50,435 nt of DNA from CAZKNJ01 sp964554185 (GCA_964554185.1 CAZKNJ010000013.1:1-50435), one strand, 5' to 3'; positions 8,118 through 16,554 are shown, counted from the first letter of the stretch. The notes: generated from the sequence alone by a model not told the origin. Numbers and translations are program-made.

Positions 8118-10094
8118 CTATTCAGTTAAGCCTAGCTCCACATCCCCGCAGCCCACGCCGCAGTGCAGGCAGCTCACTGTGCACGACGGGGTAGGGATGC
8201 CCCGCTGGAACTGCTGCCATTCGCTCCAGAGGAAGCGCTGGCGCACCCGGCTGTTGATATGCTCCCACGGCAACGGCGTCTCGTAGTCCCGCTCACCGTG
8301 CGCTTCGCGCTCCGCGTCCACCCCGCACTCGGCGCAGCACTCCATCCATGCGCCGAAGTCAAAGTTCTCCGCGTCGCCCTGCAACACCAGCCCGCGCCGC
8401 TCCGCCGCGGCGATGACCTTTCCCATCCGCCGACCGCCCCGCGCCAGCAGCGTCTCCACCAGCGCCTCCTCGTAGCTGGAGTACGACAGCCGCACGCTCT
8501 TCCCCATCCGCCGGAACTCCTCGCGCAGCAGCCAATGCTTAGCCTCAATCTCATTGCGCGCCGCCAGCGGCGCCCACTGCAGCGGCGTGTGCGCCTTGGG
8601 CACCAGCGTATTCACGCTCACGTTGATGCGCGGCGGCCGCTTGCCGTGGTGCTTCACGACGCGTTTGAGCGCGGCGGTGAGGTCGGCGATGGCGGCCACG
8701 TCGTCCTCCGTCTCGCCGGGGAAGCCGATGATGAAGTACAGCTTGAACTTGTGCCAGCCCGCCTCGGCGCAGTGGACGAAGGTCGCCTCAATCTCCTCGC
8801 CGAGCACGCGCTTGTTGATGGCGTCGCGCAGCCGCTGCGTCCCCGCCTCCGGCGCGAAGGTGAGCGAGCTTTCGCGCGGCCGCCGCATCAAGTCCGCCGC
8901 CTCCCGCGACACCGCGTCCGTCCGCAGCGACGGCATTCCCATGCTCACCCGCAGGGGATCCAGCCCTGCTCGCACCTGCAGCAACAGCTCCAGCGCCTGC
9001 GGATGGTCCAGCAGCGACAGCGCCTGCATGCTCACTTGCTCCGCGCCGGTGTTACGCGCCAGCGCGATGGCGTCGCGGGCGGCCTCCGTTGCGTCCCGCT
9101 CCCGCGCTGGAAGATAGACGTACCCCGCGTGGCAGAAGCGGCAGCGCTGGGGGCAGCCGCGCATCACTTCTATGTTCGCCCAGCCCCCCGCGGTGTCTAT
9201 ATAAGGAATCACCGGCGAGAGCGGTGGCTTCCACTCCGCAAATCCCGCCACCATCCGCCGCTCTATCGTCTCCGGCGCCCGCGCCCCCGGCGGCAGCTTC
9301 GCCTTCGAGTGCAACCGCACAAATGCGCCGTCGGCATCATATTCCGTTTCGTAGAAACTGGGGATGTAGACGCCCTCCAGTTGCGACAGCGCCGCCAGCT
9401 TCGCTTCCCTCGGCGCCCCGCGCAACTCCGCGAGGCACCGCGCAATCTCCAGCACCAGCTCCTCGCCTTCGCCCACCGCTGCGGCGTCCAGCATCTCCGC
9501 CAGCGGCTCGGGATTGAGCATGCACTCGCCGCCGCCGATGACGAGCGGATGCTCCTCACCGCGCTCGCGCGACCATACCGGAATGCCCGCGAGCTTCAGC
9601 ATGCGCGGCAGGTTGGAGTAGCTGCCCTCGTAGTTGAACGAAAAGCCCACCGCGTCGAAGTCCGTGAGCGGCCGCTTGCTTTCCAGCGTCCACAGCCGCG
9701 CGCCAGTGCGCTCCATCAGCGCCATCATGTCGTGGCTGGGGCAGAAGAACCGCTCGCAGAGATAGTTCTCATCACCACGCAACACGCCCTCCGGCGCATG
9801 TGACTCCGGCGAGTTGAGCAGGTGGTAGAGAATCTGCATCCCGTGGTAGCCCGCGCCTAGCGTGTACAGGTCGGGAAACCCCAGCGCCAGCCGGAACTTC
9901 GCCGCCTCCCAGTCCTGGTGCACGCTGCCGCGCTCGCTTCCCAGGTATTGCGCCGGCGCCCGCACATCCAGCAGGTGCGGCGCAATCCGGCTAAATCCGC
10001 CGTCGTCAACTTCCGGTGTAACTGCGCGCTTCGCCGCCTCCAGGAATGAAGGCGCATCACACTCCGGCGGTATCGGCGGCAGCGCGGTTCGCAT
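8118..10094 (-). CDS. B12-binding/radical SAM protein (TIGR03960-like)
   Basis: A 658-residue protein of the widespread uncharacterised B12-binding/radical-SAM family related to TIGR03960. The N-terminal third contains the cobalamin-type Rossmann region (LGSERGSVHQD, then FSFNYEGSYSNLPRML). The radical-SAM core starts with MRGCPQRCRFCHAG, where Cys314, Cys318 and Cys321 form the CxxxCxxC iron-sulfur site. A C-terminal segment has further cysteines (CTVSCLHCGVGCGD) that could bind a second cluster. The reaction is unknown. In other bacteria relatives often lie near rng and ribosomal protein genes, but not here. Its -10 box TATAAT (10101-10106, minus strand) is 6 bases before ATG 10094, so the mRNA is probably leaderless. 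Confidence 0.85.
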   Translation of the reverse strand: MRTALPPIPPECDAPSFLEAAKRAVTPEVDDGGFSRIAPHLLDVRAPAQYLGSERGSVHQDWEAAKFRLALGFPDLYTLGAGYHGMQILYHLLNSPESHAPEGVLRGDENYLCERFFCPSHDMMALMERTGARLWTLESKRPLTDFDAVGFSFNYEGSYSNLPRMLKLAGIPVWSRERGEEHPLVIGGGECMLNPEPLAEMLDAAAVGEGEELVLEIARCLAELRGAPREAKLAALSQLEGVYIPSFYETEYDADGAFVRLHSKAKLPPGARAPETIERRMVAGFAEWKPPLSPVIPYIDTAGGWANIEVMRGCPQRCRFCHAGYVYLPARERDATEAARDAIALARNTGAEQVSMQALSLLDHPQALELLLQVRAGLDPLRVSMGMPSLRTDAVSREAADLMRRPRESSLTFAPEAGTQRLRDAINKRVLGEEIEATFVHCAEAGWHKFKLYFIIGFPGETEDDVAAIADLTAALKRVVKHHGKRPPRINVSVNTLVPKAHTPLQWAPLAARNEIEAKHWLLREEFRRMGKSVRLSYSSYEEALVETLLARGGRRMGKVIAAAERRGLVLQGDAENFDFGAWMECCAECGVDAEREAHGERDYETPLPWEHINSRVRQRFLWSEWQQFQRGIPTPSCTVSCLHCGVGCGDVELGLTE

Positions 10095-10100
10095 TGAGCC

Positions 10101-10106
10101 ATTATA
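10101..10106 (-). promoter_or_regulatory. -10 box of a leaderless transcript (radical-SAM gene)
   Basis: TATAAT on the minus strand with 6 bases to the ATG at 10094. Transcription about 7 bases downstream would start at the A of ATG. Confidence 0.65.
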
Positions 10107-10132
10107 ATCCGGGGAAACCTACTGCTTCTTTC

Positions 10133-10169
10133 TCCGTCCAACAACCGACAACCGACAACCATCAACCGG
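10133..10169. repeat. AC-rich intergenic repeat (CCGTCCAACAACCGACAACC type), copy 1
   Basis: TCCGTCCAACAACC followed by repeats of GACAACC. Similar runs preceded by (T)CCGTCCA occur at 26903-26937 and, as TTCGTCCAACAACC, at 50346-50380. All three lie shortly upstream of a rightward -10 or -35 box. Confidence 0.5.
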
Positions 10170-10213
10170 CTTCCACCAGGCCGCATCATTACTGAACAAA
10201 CGCGTTTCCGTGG

Positions 10214-10219
10214 TATAAT
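10214..10219 (+). promoter_or_regulatory. -10 box of the VbhA-like small gene
   Basis: A perfect TATAAT, 14 bases before ATG 10234. The likely leader is about 8 bases, with only a weak purine stretch (GAAGCGA) before the start. Confidence 0.6.
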
Positions 10220-10233
10220 ACAAGTGAAGCGAA

Positions 10234-10398
10234 ATGGCCTCCAACTGCAAGAAAACCGACCGCAAGAAGGCCCTGGAGCTCGCCCGCCGGCAGGCGGAGG
10301 GATCTACCCGTATTGAGGGGTATAAGATCACACCTGAAAGGCGTCGACGCGCTCAGGAGCTTTTCAAGCTCAGGAAGAAGGCAGCGAGCGGCTCGTAG
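10234..10398 (+). CDS. Small VbhA-type Fic antitoxin candidate
   Basis: A 54-residue, highly basic protein. It contains STRIEG at residues 24-29, an exact match to the (S/T)xxxE(G/N) inhibitory motif of class I Fic antitoxins such as VbhA. The Glu of this motif blocks ATP gamma-phosphate placement in the Fic active site. The flanks LARRQAEG and YKITPERRRRAQELF fit the helix-motif-helix pattern of that family. It has its own TATAAT box and runs toward the Fic gene, overlapping its 3' end by 46 bases (10353-10398). Known VbhA/VbhT pairs are co-directional, so the convergent layout is unusual. Antitoxin function is inferred from motif and location; the short length is the main uncertainty. Confidence 0.65.
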   Translation: MASNCKKTDRKKALELARRQAEGSTRIEGYKITPERRRRAQELFKLRKKAASGS

Positions 10399-10988
10399 TC
10401 GCGGGACACGGCGGCGGTTCTTATTCCTTCCCTATAGCTGAGTATTTCTCTGTCCCCCATCAGATTCCAATTGAGTACCAGTGCGCCTACCGCACATAAC
10501 AGCCAGTCAACCATGAACCGTCCGACTCTTCCGTTTCCATCGCGGAACGGGTGGATGATGATGAACTCCGCGTGAAGCTCTGCCAGCGCTCCGAAATGCG
10601 CTTCTGGCTCGCCGCGACTTAGTGGGGTCAGGTTCGCCAGCAGTTTCCGCTCGTAATGCTCCATGCAGCTGTGGATGTGTTTGCTCCGGCAGAAGCCGAA
10701 ATCGTCTCGCGGAAGCGAGATTTCCGCCGTGCGGTATTCGCCGGCCCATTCGTATAGCTCGCCCAGGAATTGCCTATGCCAGGTGCGCATATCCTCGCAA
10801 GTCACTGGCCTCTCTTCCGCCCCAGAAGTGAGCAGCGCTTCATAGGTTCTCTGCAAGAGCATCTCTTCGATATCTTCGATTTCCTCGGGGTCTACAATCT
10901 TGAGCTTATTCTTCAGCACCCTGCCGTCCGAGCCCGGCTCCGCCTCGTCCGGCTCATACTCCCGGTAGCGCCAGGACGGCTCCTCCAC
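10353..10988 (-). CDS. fic: Fic family protein (predicted AMPylating toxin)
   Basis: A 211-residue Fic-domain protein. Fic enzymes usually transfer AMP from ATP to hydroxyl side chains of target proteins. The active-site motif HPFRDGNGRVGR (residues 146-157) is complete, including His146 and the two glycines and arginines for ATP binding. The flap segment ISLPRDDFGF precedes it. The N-terminus VLKNKLKIVDPEEIED resembles the cell-filamentation type (class I), which lacks a built-in inhibitory helix and needs a separate antitoxin. GTG 10988 is preceded by GGGGGGAG and lies 2 bases after the stop of the CorC-like gene, so it is probably co-transcribed with it. The 3' end is overlapped by the convergent small gene at 10234-10398. 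Confidence 0.92.
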   Translation of the reverse strand: MEEPSWRYREYEPDEAEPGSDGRVLKNKLKIVDPEEIEDIEEMLLQRTYEALLTSGAEERPVTCEDMRTWHRQFLGELYEWAGEYRTAEISLPRDDFGFCRSKHIHSCMEHYERKLLANLTPLSRGEPEAHFGALAELHAEFIIIHPFRDGNGRVGRFMVDWLLCAVGALVLNWNLMGDREILSYREGIRTAAVSRDYEPLAAFFLSLKSS

Positions 10989-10990
10989 GC

Positions 10991-12340
10991 CTAACTCCCC
11001 CCTCGCTCCGGCTTCGCTCCTTCCACCTTCCGCATCCGCACCCGCCTGATCCGCTGGCCGCGCATGCTCATCACCTCAATCTCCCAGCCGTTCACGCGCA
11101 CTTTCGCGCCCTTGGCGGGGATGTCACCGTGCGCATCCAGCACCAGCCCGCCGAGCGTCTCGTAATTGTCGCTGACCTCAAACTCCGCGCCCAGGCTGAA
11201 AGACAGGTCGCGCAGGCTGACGCCCGCGTCCACGAGATACGAGCCGTCCTTGAGCTGCTTTACCTTGGAGCGCATGATGTCGCTTTCGTCGTATACTTCG
11301 CCGACAACCTCCTCCAGCAAATCCTCAATCGTCACCAGCCCCACCACCTGGCCGAACTCGTCAATGACGATGGCCATGTGGAGCTGCTCCGCGCGCATCT
11401 GCTTGAACACCGCCATCGCCGACACGCTTTCGGGCACGGTCAGCGCCGGCCGCACAATCTCCTTGAGCAGGCGCTGCCGCTCGCCCTTGCGGGCGTGGAT
11501 GCCGGCGTCCTTGAGGTGCAGCACGCCGATAATGTCGTCAATGCCCTCGCCGTACACCGGCATGCGGCTGCGGCCGGTTTCCAGCGAAAGCTGGATGAAC
11601 TCGTCCACCGTCTTCTCGCCGGAAATCGCCACGAAGTCCATGCGCGGCACCATCGCCTCGCGCGCCTCGGTTTGCGCGAAGCTCAGGACCCGCTGCGCGA
11701 GCTGCCGTTCATCACGCGAGAAGTCCTCCGTCATCTCCAGGATGATGGCCAGCTCCGCGCTGGAGTACTTCGCCTGCTCCGAGAGCCTGATGCCGAACAG
11801 GCGGCACACCAACGCCGTGGTGCCGGTCAGCAGCCGGATGAACGGCCAGGTGATGATGATGAGGAACTTCAGCAGCGGCGCCAGGTACAGCGTCAGCGGC
11901 AGGGCGTACTGGTACGCCAGCCGCTTGGGCACCAGCTCGCCGAACACCATCATGAAGTAGCTGAAGACAATGGTGGCAACGAGTACGCCGAGGCTCAGCG
12001 CCAATCCCGCGCTAAGCCCCAGAGCCGCCATTGCCTTGGCCGCCGCCAGGCTCACCGTAGTGACCACCGTCGCGCCGCCGGCGACCGCGGCGAGCGTGAT
12101 GCCCAGCTGCGTGGCCGCGAGCATCTCGTTGGGCTCTATGACCATCGGCAGCGCCATCTTCGCGCGCCAGTCGCCCTTGCGCACGATCTGCACGAGCACG
12201 CTTTGGCGCACGGCGATGTACGCAATCTCAATGAGCGCCATCAGCCCGGTGACCAGGATGAGGATGACGAAGGCGATGGTTGAACTTAGCGGGTCGTCGC
12301 CCAGCAGTGATAGTCCGTGTTCCACTTCAGTTGCGTTCAT
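10991..12340 (-). CDS. CNNM/CorC family membrane protein with CBS domains
   Basis: A 449-residue hemolysin-like protein of the CorC/HlyC family, implicated in magnesium or cation efflux. An N-terminal membrane domain has about four hydrophobic segments and the family motif FGELVPKRLA. Two CBS domains follow (MVPRMDFVAISGEKTVDEF..., then IVRPALTVPESVSAM... to GLVTIEDLLEEVVGEVYDE). The C-terminal CorC_HlyC domain ends in a basic tail. I start it at ATG 12340 (MNATEVEHG) rather than further upstream. The nearest -10-like box, TACCAT (12344-12349, minus), is only 3 bases away. The fic gene begins 2 bases after its stop, so the two appear translationally coupled. Confidence 0.9.
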   Translation of the reverse strand: MNATEVEHGLSLLGDDPLSSTIAFVILILVTGLMALIEIAYIAVRQSVLVQIVRKGDWRAKMALPMVIEPNEMLAATQLGITLAAVAGGATVVTTVSLAAAKAMAALGLSAGLALSLGVLVATIVFSYFMMVFGELVPKRLAYQYALPLTLYLAPLLKFLIIITWPFIRLLTGTTALVCRLFGIRLSEQAKYSSAELAIILEMTEDFSRDERQLAQRVLSFAQTEAREAMVPRMDFVAISGEKTVDEFIQLSLETGRSRMPVYGEGIDDIIGVLHLKDAGIHARKGERQRLLKEIVRPALTVPESVSAMAVFKQMRAEQLHMAIVIDEFGQVVGLVTIEDLLEEVVGEVYDESDIMRSKVKQLKDGSYLVDAGVSLRDLSFSLGAEFEVSDNYETLGGLVLDAHGDIPAKGAKVRVNGWEIEVMSMRGQRIRRVRMRKVEGAKPERGGS

Positions 12341-12580
12341 TCTATGGTAAGCCGCCCGTGCCGTCAAACACGCCTGCCACATAGTTAGGTGAAATCGTCG
12401 CAACGGGCGGTATTAACCCGTGTAACCACCGCTCAGGCAATGGCCCCAGCGGAAGGAAGGATGATGCAACGGTGAAAAGTGGACGCCAACAACGATTGCC
12501 GCCGCTGGCGGATCCGGTTCCACCCGGAGTTGCGCCGGGCGCCGTTGCCCTAAACTAGCTACCCCCCCTCTCCCCAGATA

Positions 12581-12616
12581 GGACGGCGGCGGGTGTCTCA
12601 ACGCCCGCCGCTGTCC
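12581..12616. repeat. Strong intergenic hairpin upstream of the 12649 gene
   Basis: A 13-bp stem GGACGGCGGCGGG / CCCGCCGCTGTCC with one G-T wobble and a 10-base loop. It ends 20 bases before the TAGAAT box of the next gene. The rest of the 308-base space between the divergent genes (12341-12648) shows only short imperfect inverted repeats. There is no T-run, so it is not a standard terminator. Confidence 0.5.
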
Positions 12617-12635
12617 ACATCCGCCGCTGCTCTGT

Positions 12636-12641
12636 TAGAAT
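12636..12641 (+). promoter_or_regulatory. -10 box of a leaderless transcript (12649 gene)
   Basis: TAGAAT followed by 7 bases and then ATG 12649. No Shine-Dalgarno sequence is present. The in-frame ATG at 12640 overlaps this box and is therefore unlikely to be the start. Confidence 0.6.
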
Positions 12642-12648
12642 GGGCGCG

Positions 12649-13890
12649 ATGTTCATCTCCACCGCCGCACAGAAGCTCTACCGCGACCTGGCGTCCCTCA
12701 TAGACGAAGGGCGCGGCGGCGAGACCGTGGAGACGGTTGCCCGCTATTACAGCGGCGGGCTGGAGCCGGACGAGTTGTTCGGCATTCTCGCCCGCATCGG
12801 CTCGCTATCCTCCTCCTACGAAGCCTTTGCCGGGCGCCGGCCCCAGGGCCTCATCGCGGTCGCCGCGGCCCACACGGTGTCCCGCCGCCTTTCACCCCGC
12901 GAAGCCGCCACCGCGCTGGTCGTCGCCGCCGTGCTGCTGGCGCAGGAGGCGGCGGAGCTGGCGCACTCTACCGTGCCCGCCCCGCAGCCGGTTGCCGCCA
13001 CTGGGCGTGAGGAACTGAAGGAGCAGCTGTTCTACTCCATTCTCTCAGGTGAAGTTCAGCAGGCGGATGGCGCGCTGGACGCGCTGCTCAAGCTGCCGGA
13101 GGGCCGGAGCGCGGCGGTTGAGGTGCTGCTGCAGGCGGGCTCCCGCGACTACAGCCTCGGCGGCCACAAGCTTCTCCTCGCCACCCACCTAATCACCATC
13201 GCCGAGAAGCTCAAGTGGGAAGTCACTTTCGGCGTGCTGCGCCCGCTCGTCCACTACCTCGGCTGCGGCTTCGACGCCGCGCAGGTTGACGGGCTGAAGC
13301 TTTGGGTCAACGAGGCCGATGTGGAGCCGCGCACGCTGCGCGAAAGCAAGCGTATGCTCACCCTCGCCGAAGCCACCGCGCTGGCCGACGCCATTCTCAA
13401 CGGCGACCTGCCCCATGCCCTGAACCATGCGCTGCGCAACAACACCTCCACCGAATCGCTGTGTGACGCGCTGAGCATCGCCGCGCACGAGTGGCTGGCG
13501 CAGGGCGTTGGCGGGCTGGAGGACGGCATCACCCGCGCCGCCTATGTGAGCGCGGTGCGCGAGGCCTCGCGCCGGATGGAGGACGGCACGGTGTGGCTGT
13601 TCCTCGGCGCCGCCTCCCTGCTGCGCGAGGGCTGGAGCGGCTCGGCGGTCAAGCCCTTTGAGCTTATCATTGAAGTGGTGGAGGTCAAGGAGTTTTGCGC
13701 CTGGGCCGCCCCGCAGGACGCAGTGAACGGCGCGCTTTACGCCCAGTTGCTGGCGGAAGCCTTCCTGCGCGAAGACCTGGCGATGGCGGCGGAGCTTAAG
13801 CCCTTCATTTACCGCGCGGTGATTGCCGCCCGCGGGCGCTGGCAAGACTCCACCGAAGTCCGCGGCCGCTTTGAAGCGCTTTCCGGCTAA
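12649..13890 (+). CDS. Unidentified all-helical protein
   Basis: A 413-residue cytoplasmic protein that I do not recognise. It is rich in Ala and Leu, has no signal peptide, and looks entirely alpha-helical. It seems to have two related halves: one centred on SLGGHKLLLATHLITIAEKL (about residues 175-195), the other on GGLEDGITRAAYVSAVREASRR (about 285-310). Each is followed by a helix with a conserved Trp or Leu-Gly pattern. The GHxxxxxTH motif faintly recalls the helical domain attached to some Rieske-type proteins, but no Rieske cysteines are present. It has a leaderless-type promoter. Its stop overlaps the stop of the convergent 13887-14684 gene by four bases. Confidence 0.8.
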   Translation: MFISTAAQKLYRDLASLIDEGRGGETVETVARYYSGGLEPDELFGILARIGSLSSSYEAFAGRRPQGLIAVAAAHTVSRRLSPREAATALVVAAVLLAQEAAELAHSTVPAPQPVAATGREELKEQLFYSILSGEVQQADGALDALLKLPEGRSAAVEVLLQAGSRDYSLGGHKLLLATHLITIAEKLKWEVTFGVLRPLVHYLGCGFDAAQVDGLKLWVNEADVEPRTLRESKRMLTLAEATALADAILNGDLPHALNHALRNNTSTESLCDALSIAAHEWLAQGVGGLEDGITRAAYVSAVREASRRMEDGTVWLFLGAASLLREGWSGSAVKPFELIIEVVEVKEFCAWAAPQDAVNGALYAQLLAEAFLREDLAMAAELKPFIYRAVIAARGRWQDSTEVRGRFEALSG

Positions 13891-14684
13891 CGCTTCTGCT
13901 CATACTGCCCGTAGAACCGCTCCCATGCCCGGTAGCGCGGATGGTGCGGGTTGAGCAGGAACTGCTCTAGGCTCTGCAGCAAGGCGCGCGGCGCCCCCAC
14001 GCCCTTAAGCATCTGGTAGGCCGTGCTCTCGCACTCGTACTCCTCCGCCGCGCCGCCGACGCTCAGCCCTGCGCGCGCCAGCTCGCAATGACGCATCTCG
14101 TGCACCAGCACTCCCGCCAGGTAGAAGATATCGCGGTCGTACAGCTCCCCCGGCCCGGTGAGATAGGCCGCCGGCACCCGCAGGCTGACATCGCCGGTGG
14201 AGGGGTCGGTGTAAGCCGCAATGCCGGTGAGCCGCAGCGTGCGCCCTTCAAACGCCAGCTTCCCCTCCGGCACGAAGTTGATGGACGCCACCTGCGCCGC
14301 CACCCGGCCGTAGTACTGCGGGGCGCGGTTGTGCAGCAGCGTCAGCGCCAGCTCCACGCGTAGCACCACGTCCGCCGGGCCGTTCACCGGCATCGGCGCC
14401 GCCACCAGCCCGGTCTTCTCCAGTTGCGCGATGGTCTCCCGCGAGTAGCCCTCAAAGGTGCTGAAGGTGTAGAGCGTGAAGTACAGCACGAACGCCAGCG
14501 CGCCCAGGAACGCTGCCACCCGCACCAGCATATGCGGCAGCGGGTAGGGCTTCTCGCCCGGCGGAGGGTAGGGGTCCCACACCATGGAAAAGCCGCAGCG
14601 GGTGCAGATGTCGTGCTGTATCAGCGCGAACTTGCCGCAGTTGGGGCAGCGCCCGAAGTATGAGTCTTCGCGGTGGTCTTCCAT
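13887..14684 (-). CDS. Membrane-anchored zinc-ribbon protein with metallopeptidase-like HExxH
   Basis: A 265-residue protein. An N-terminal zinc ribbon (CPNCG, Cys13/16, and CTRCG, Cys27/30) is followed by one membrane segment at about 52-73. The rest contains VLVHEMRHCELA, an HExxH zinc signature at His195, Glu196, His199, and then AAEEYECESTAYQ about 17 residues on. The latter offers a glutamate third ligand in the gluzincin manner. I read it as a membrane-tethered peptidase-like protein; activity is inferred. The start is ATG 14684, 12 bases after the stop of the upstream M20 peptidase gene, so the two form an operon. Stop codons overlap those of the convergent 12649 gene. Confidence 0.75.
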   Translation of the reverse strand: MEDHREDSYFGRCPNCGKFALIQHDICTRCGFSMVWDPYPPPGEKPYPLPHMLVRVAAFLGALAFVLYFTLYTFSTFEGYSRETIAQLEKTGLVAAPMPVNGPADVVLRVELALTLLHNRAPQYYGRVAAQVASINFVPEGKLAFEGRTLRLTGIAAYTDPSTGDVSLRVPAAYLTGPGELYDRDIFYLAGVLVHEMRHCELARAGLSVGGAAEEYECESTAYQMLKGVGAPRALLQSLEQFLLNPHHPRYRAWERFYGQYEQKR

Positions 14685-14695
14685 GGCTCCGCCGG

Positions 14696-16339
14696 TCAGT
14701 CGGGATCGGGCAGCTTAGCGCCGGTGAGCTTGCGCAGCAGCGCGACTTGCATGCGCGGCAGGTCTTCGGTGAGGAACGGCACGTGCACCCGCTCGGTTAT
14801 GCGGTGCGCGCCTTTCCCCCACGGCCCCAGGTTGATGAGCGGCATGCGCAGCCGCAGCTCCGCGCGTGGCAGCCCCAGGCCGCCGCCCACAGTGTTCTCC
14901 AGCAGCGGCGTGATCTTCCCATCCCCCGGCAGGTGTAGGAAGCTCAAATCAGAGATGTAGGGGTAGAAGTGCCGCGTCTTCAGCTTCTGCACCCGCGTGC
15001 GCCCGCGCCATTCCCGCGCCAGCTCCCGCACCGCTTCGTAGGTCGCGCGCTCGTCCGCATCCAACGCCATCGCATACGACTGGTAGTACGGCGGCAGCAC
15101 GCTCACCACCACCGTCGGTCGCGCTAGCTCCAGCGCCGCCGCCAGCCGCTCCACCGCCGCCAGCCCCGCCTGGCGTACTTCCGTTTCATCCTCGCGCGGC
15201 GACATCAGCTCCGCCAGCTCCTCCGGGCTCAACCGCTCCGCCGCCCGCGCCACCATCTGCTTGAACGAAATGACCTCCGGCCGCTGCAACCGCTGCGCCA
15301 GTTCGTAGTCGCACTTCGCGGTTATCCGCCGGTAGCGCCGCCGCAGCGCGGTGTAGTGCATCCGGCAGGCGCGCCGCACCTCGTTTACGAAGTCGCGGAA
15401 GTACTCCCGGTGGGTGTTGTGCATGAAGAACGCGTTGAAATACGCGCCGCCCGTGAGCGGCGTGGTCACGTTGTATTCCGCCTGCCGCGCGTCGGTCCAC
15501 AGCGATGCCGGCGGCGGGGTGAATTCGCCCTTAACGTGTTGCGTGAGTTTGTGGTTGCAGTCCAGGTGCGCGGTGATGGCCGCGAGCAGCGCGGCGGCGT
15601 TCATCCCTTCAAACGGCGCGCCCGCGTGGGTCTCGGTGCCGAACACGTTCACGCCGAGGAGCAACTTGCCGATGGTGCCCGTGTAAACGTAAGCACTGCC
15701 GTCGCCGGGATACAGCGGGCTTGTGTAGTCCAGGCAGTCCGCCAGCCGGAAGCGCCAGCCCGCCGCCGCCAGCGCGCTCAGCCGAGGCAGTGCCGACTTC
15801 ACCCCCCGGCTCTCCACCTCCTCGTCGGCGGTAAGCAGCAACGCCACCTTCCACGGGAACTGCGCGTCTATGAGCAGCCGCAGCAGCTCCACCGCCACGG
15901 CGCATCCGCCCTTCATGTCAAACGCCCCGCGTCCGCACATCCACTCGCCGCTGGCGAGATCAGCCTTCAGCTCCTCGTCGTCGGGGAAGGCTTGCGTGAG
16001 CGCATCCGGCAGCCGTCCGGGGTCAAATGGCAGCTCCTTGTCCGCGCCGGGAAACGCCATGAACTTCTCCACGCCCACCGTGTCCAGGTGCCCGCAGAGC
16101 AGCAGCGCCTCCTCCGTGCTCCCGTCTCCCTCGTAGAGCGCCAGCACCGAGTGCAGCTCCCCTTCGTCCTCGCCGGCGCGCAGAATTTCCAGGTTGGCCG
16201 GATGCTCCTGGAAGTACGGGAATTCGGCGAGGTAGCTCAGGGCGAACGCGGCGATTTCGCGTTGCCCGGCCGCGCTGGTGGACGCAATGCGCACCAGTTC
16301 CCGCGTGAGCTTGAGCACCCGTTCGCCGAATCCCGCCAT
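14696..16339 (-). CDS. M20 family metallopeptidase, RocB-like
   Basis: A 547-residue M20-type di-zinc hydrolase resembling RocB, the arginine-utilisation protein of Bacillus. Visible metal-site motifs are LLCGHLDTVG (His84, Asp86), GRGAFDMKGG (Asp141) and ADEEVES (Glu173/174). Family-specific blocks DYTSPLYPGD, YTGTIGKLL and GTETHAGAPFEGMNA also match RocB. Its length agrees with RocB (about 550) and exceeds ordinary M20 peptidases. The substrate is unknown. The -10-like box TAGACT (16349-16354, minus strand) is 9 bases before ATG 16339 and there is no Shine-Dalgarno sequence, so a leaderless or near-leaderless mRNA is likely. The zinc-ribbon peptidase gene follows 12 bases downstream. Confidence 0.88.
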   Translation of the reverse strand: MAGFGERVLKLTRELVRIASTSAAGQREIAAFALSYLAEFPYFQEHPANLEILRAGEDEGELHSVLALYEGDGSTEEALLLCGHLDTVGVEKFMAFPGADKELPFDPGRLPDALTQAFPDDEELKADLASGEWMCGRGAFDMKGGCAVAVELLRLLIDAQFPWKVALLLTADEEVESRGVKSALPRLSALAAAGWRFRLADCLDYTSPLYPGDGSAYVYTGTIGKLLLGVNVFGTETHAGAPFEGMNAAALLAAITAHLDCNHKLTQHVKGEFTPPPASLWTDARQAEYNVTTPLTGGAYFNAFFMHNTHREYFRDFVNEVRRACRMHYTALRRRYRRITAKCDYELAQRLQRPEVISFKQMVARAAERLSPEELAELMSPREDETEVRQAGLAAVERLAAALELARPTVVVSVLPPYYQSYAMALDADERATYEAVRELAREWRGRTRVQKLKTRHFYPYISDLSFLHLPGDGKITPLLENTVGGGLGLPRAELRLRMPLINLGPWGKGAHRITERVHVPFLTEDLPRMQVALLRKLTGAKLPDPD

Positions 16340-16348
16340 GATGCGATG

Positions 16349-16354
16349 AGTCTA
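16349..16354 (-). promoter_or_regulatory. -10 box of the M20 peptidase operon
   Basis: TAGACT on the minus strand, 9 bases before ATG 16339, within the same spacing class as the other leaderless starts. Confidence 0.5.
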
Positions 16355-16399
16355 ACACAGCCCGTGCAGCGTCAAATAACACCCACGTACGCGGGGCTT

Positions 16400-16454
16400 T
16401 GGCTCCGCTAGCTCTTGTTGAACGCTCATTGGTAGTGTGGGCGCTTGCCCGCCA
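16400..16454 (+). repeat. 55-base direct repeat, left flank of gap 1
   Basis: Identical over 55 bases to 16555-16609 on the other side of the N run. It is best explained as overlapping contig ends joined by the scaffolder rather than as a biological repeat. Confidence 0.9.
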
Positions 16455-16554
16455 NNNNNNNNNNNNNNNNNNNNNNNNNNNNNNNNNNNNNNNNNNNNNN
16501 NNNNNNNNNNNNNNNNNNNNNNNNNNNNNNNNNNNNNNNNNNNNNNNNNNNNNN
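16455..16554. other. Assembly gap of 100 N
   Basis: A run of exactly 100 N, the placeholder length used by scaffolders. Because the flanks share 55 identical bases, the true sequence may contain no missing bases and only one copy of the flank. The stretch from 16340 to 16861 around it carries hairpin repeats and no convincing gene. Confidence 0.95.

Noticed and set aside
10133..10169. Possible CRISPR-like or tandem repeat array in AC-rich DNA
   Set aside because: The units are 7-8 bases without spacers of constant length and no cas gene is present.
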